Below are positions 5,792 through 7,218 of a DNA stretch of 7,218 bases, one piece after another. Source of the stretch: Mollicutes bacterium (GTDB lineage Bacteria; Bacillota_I; Bacilli_A; RF39; UBA660); assembly GCA_012510695.1 (NCBI GenBank), contig JAAZHN010000101.1, forward strand, positions 1-7,218. Direction: 5' to 3'. Positions within the stretch are counted from its first letter, which is position 1; every line of letters begins with the position of its first letter. The notes beneath the pieces were generated by a model. The model was given only the letters and a program-made list of their open reading frames with translations, had not been told where the DNA came from and did not search any database. The translations under genes were made by a program, and so were the position numbers.

Positions 5792-6697
5792 TTATTTAAT
5801 TTTTTTAGTTTTTTCTTTGTTATTTAGAATCTTTTCTTCTAGTTCTAATTGTTCTTGTTTTTCTCTTTCTCTTTCTAATTTTCGATTATATCGATAATCT
5901 ACTCCATAGTTTAAAACAATACCAATTACTAATATATATGATAAGAAATATAACCAAATCATTAACATAACTATACTTGCAAGGGCTCCATAGAAGATGT
6001 CATAATTTGCTAAGTGAGTTGCATAATATGTATAAATATAAGTAACTATAGACCACATTACTGTTGTAAAAAATGCTCCTTTATTAACAGTAGCTGAAGG
6101 AATTCTTTTATCAGGTGCTAGGGTATAAATAATTTTAATGAAAAAGAAGATTGTAAACCAAGTTAATGGTCCTTTAACATATGGTAAGAAACTTTTTACT
6201 TGTTGCATTATATTTATATTTGGGTTTAAACTGTCAATCACATTGATAATAGTTGAACCAAATACAGGGACTATAAGTAAGAATAAGAAGAGCATAACTA
6301 TAAAGAAAGTCATTATTAAGGCTTTTACTCTCCTTCTAATCACATGATCATCTTTGATGCCATATACTCTATTAGAGGCTAAAATAATTGAATGGGCTCC
6401 GTTTGAGGCCACTCCATAACCTACTAATATAAACATTACTAATTTGAAATCAATTGCCTTACCACTGATCATCGGCACTAGTAGATTGGCTGTTTCTTCT
6501 GAGAACGCATCACGAAAAAACTCAAATATTACTTCGATTGAAAGTCCAAAAATAGAGGAAATATAACCAAGTAAGGTTAATGTAGGCATGACCGAAAGCA
6601 CAAAAAAATAAGCTAAGTGTCCAGGAAGAACCCTTATTTCTTGAGTAGTAATTATTTCATAGATTCTACGAAAGTAATAACTAATCCTTTTCCACAT
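5792..6697 (-). CDS. YihY/BrkB-family (UPF0761) integral membrane protein
   Basis: An intact protein of 301 residues, the usual length for the YihY/BrkB family. Members are inner-membrane proteins of uncertain function; the early ribonuclease BN label for this family was later withdrawn. Family features seen are the N-terminal TTQEIRVLPGHLAYFFVLSV with MPTLTLLG (conserved Pro and small residues in helix 1), NRVYGI around 110, and the C-terminal signature FYGALASIVMLMIWLYFLSY followed by GIVLNYG. About six membrane helices are visible (near 28-50, 86-106, 127-150, 172-192, 207-230 and 240-262). The last 35 residues are strongly charged (LEREREKQEQLELEE, then Lys-rich), a likely cytoplasmic coiled tail. 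The start ATG has GGAGT 5 bases upstream and overlaps the end of the GGDEF gene by 17 bases, so the two are translationally coupled. A terminator follows. Confidence 0.9.
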   Translation of the reverse strand: MWKRISYYFRRIYEIITTQEIRVLPGHLAYFFVLSVMPTLTLLGYISSIFGLSIEVIFEFFRDAFSEETANLLVPMISGKAIDFKLVMFILVGYGVASNGAHSIILASNRVYGIKDDHVIRRRVKALIMTFFIVMLFLFLLIVPVFGSTIINVIDSLNPNINIMQQVKSFLPYVKGPLTWFTIFFFIKIIYTLAPDKRIPSATVNKGAFFTTVMWSIVTYIYTYYATHLANYDIFYGALASIVMLMIWLYFLSYILVIGIVLNYGVDYRYNRKLEREREKQEQLELEEKILNNKEKTKKIK

Positions 6698-7218
6698 TTT
6701 TTACTCCATTTATTTTATTGGTTCGCATATCTAATGAGGCTTCGTTAATCGCATCATCAACCAATTTTAAATCATCATTAATCATACTATATCCTAAAGC
6801 TACTCCATATTCATATGGAAGTCTTTTAAATTCTTTATATAGTTTATGGATATAATTAGATATTTGTTTATCGTTATATTCAACTAAATAGATTAAAAAT
6901 TCATTACCGTCTGTTCTAATAATTTCTGAATTATCTAATTGATTTTTAATTAAAATATTAGCCGCGGCTTTAATTTGATTATCTCCTTCTTCATGACCAT
7001 ATGTATCATTAATATATTTAATATTATTTAAATCTAAAATTATTATTGTTTGTGGATAAATATTATTTTGATTCCATTTTTCAATATTTTCATTTAAATA
7101 ATTACGGTTTTTTAAATTAGTTAAATAATCAAAGTATTTCATCTTTGAATCCTTTTTAATTCTTGTTGTTATTTTTATCTTCTTAGTATATCTAAGTACT
7201 ACTAAAGAGATAATAAAG
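6681..7218 (-). CDS. GGDEF-domain protein with a degenerate DGNEF site (runs off right edge)
   Basis: The frame is open to the right edge, so the ATG at 7142 is probably internal. The residues before it (FIISLVVLRYTKKIKITTR) look like the end of a membrane helix followed by basic cytoplasmic residues, and DYLTNLKNR right after the ATG is the standard entry to a GGDEF domain. GGDEF enzymes make cyclic di-GMP from two GTP. Counting from 7142, the domain shows the metal/substrate segment LDLNNIKYINDTYGHEEGD (36-54) well conserved, but the signature (78-82, at 6911-6897) is DGNEF rather than GGDEF/GGEEF. The first Gly and the metal-binding Asp are both changed, so catalysis is doubtful; a nucleotide sensor or inactive role is plausible. 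The domain ends normally. It overlaps and probably shares an mRNA with the YihY-family gene. Confidence 0.8.
   Translation of the reverse strand, partial: FIISLVVLRYTKKIKITTRIKKDSKMKYFDYLTNLKNRNYLNENIEKWNQNNIYPQTIIILDLNNIKYINDTYGHEEGDNQIKAAANILIKNQLDNSEIIRTDGNEFLIYLVEYNDKQISNYIHKLYKEFKRLPYEYGVALGYSMINDDLKLVDDAINEASLDMRTNKINGVKNVEKD

Noticed and set aside
6138..6347. Plus-strand open frame antisense to the YihY-family gene
   Set aside because: Shadow of a conserved gene; no ribosome binding site or family likeness.
7140..7142. ATG as true start of the GGDEF protein
   Set aside because: The frame is open to the window edge and the upstream residues look like a membrane helix plus basic linker, so the gene most likely begins outside the window.

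Overview
The window is AT-rich DNA and every credible gene lies on the minus strand. The genes are typical of a low-GC Gram-positive (Bacilli/Mollicutes-related or similar uncultured Firmicutes): an LtaS-type lipoteichoic acid synthase, a YihY/BrkB membrane protein, BspA-type 26-residue surface repeats, AGGTGA/GGAG-type ribosome binding sites and short U-tailed terminators. Trp residues are encoded by TGG, and TGA ends the LtaS-type gene, so the standard bacterial code applies rather than the Mycoplasma code.

Reading in the direction of transcription (right to left): (1) The end of a GGDEF-domain gene, open at the right edge, overlaps the start of a YihY/BrkB-family gene. A rho-independent terminator follows. 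(2) A BspA/DUF285 surface-protein gene is broken: its signal peptide is joined out of frame to the repeats, exactly at an 11-base sequence that both partners share. (3) An apparent three-gene envelope operon follows: an LtaS-like synthase, a glutamine-dependent asparagine synthetase (asnB), and a sugar-phosphate nucleotidyltransferase. It ends in a terminator that folds over the last stop codon. (4) The first 82 codons of another secreted protein run off the left edge. Its signal peptide and start region closely match those of the broken BspA gene.

The most striking feature is that three successive genes are disrupted. The LtaS-like gene and asnB each carry a single in-frame TAA, with the rest of the frame open and the catalytic motifs intact. 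The BspA gene carries a deletion-like junction. The intact genes around them are a GGDEF protein, YihY and the nucleotidyltransferase. This looks like recent loss or ON/OFF variation of an envelope and surface locus. Sequencing or assembly error cannot be excluded from one sequence. I see no RNA genes, CRISPR arrays, transposases or phage genes, and no gene-free stretch over 300 bases.
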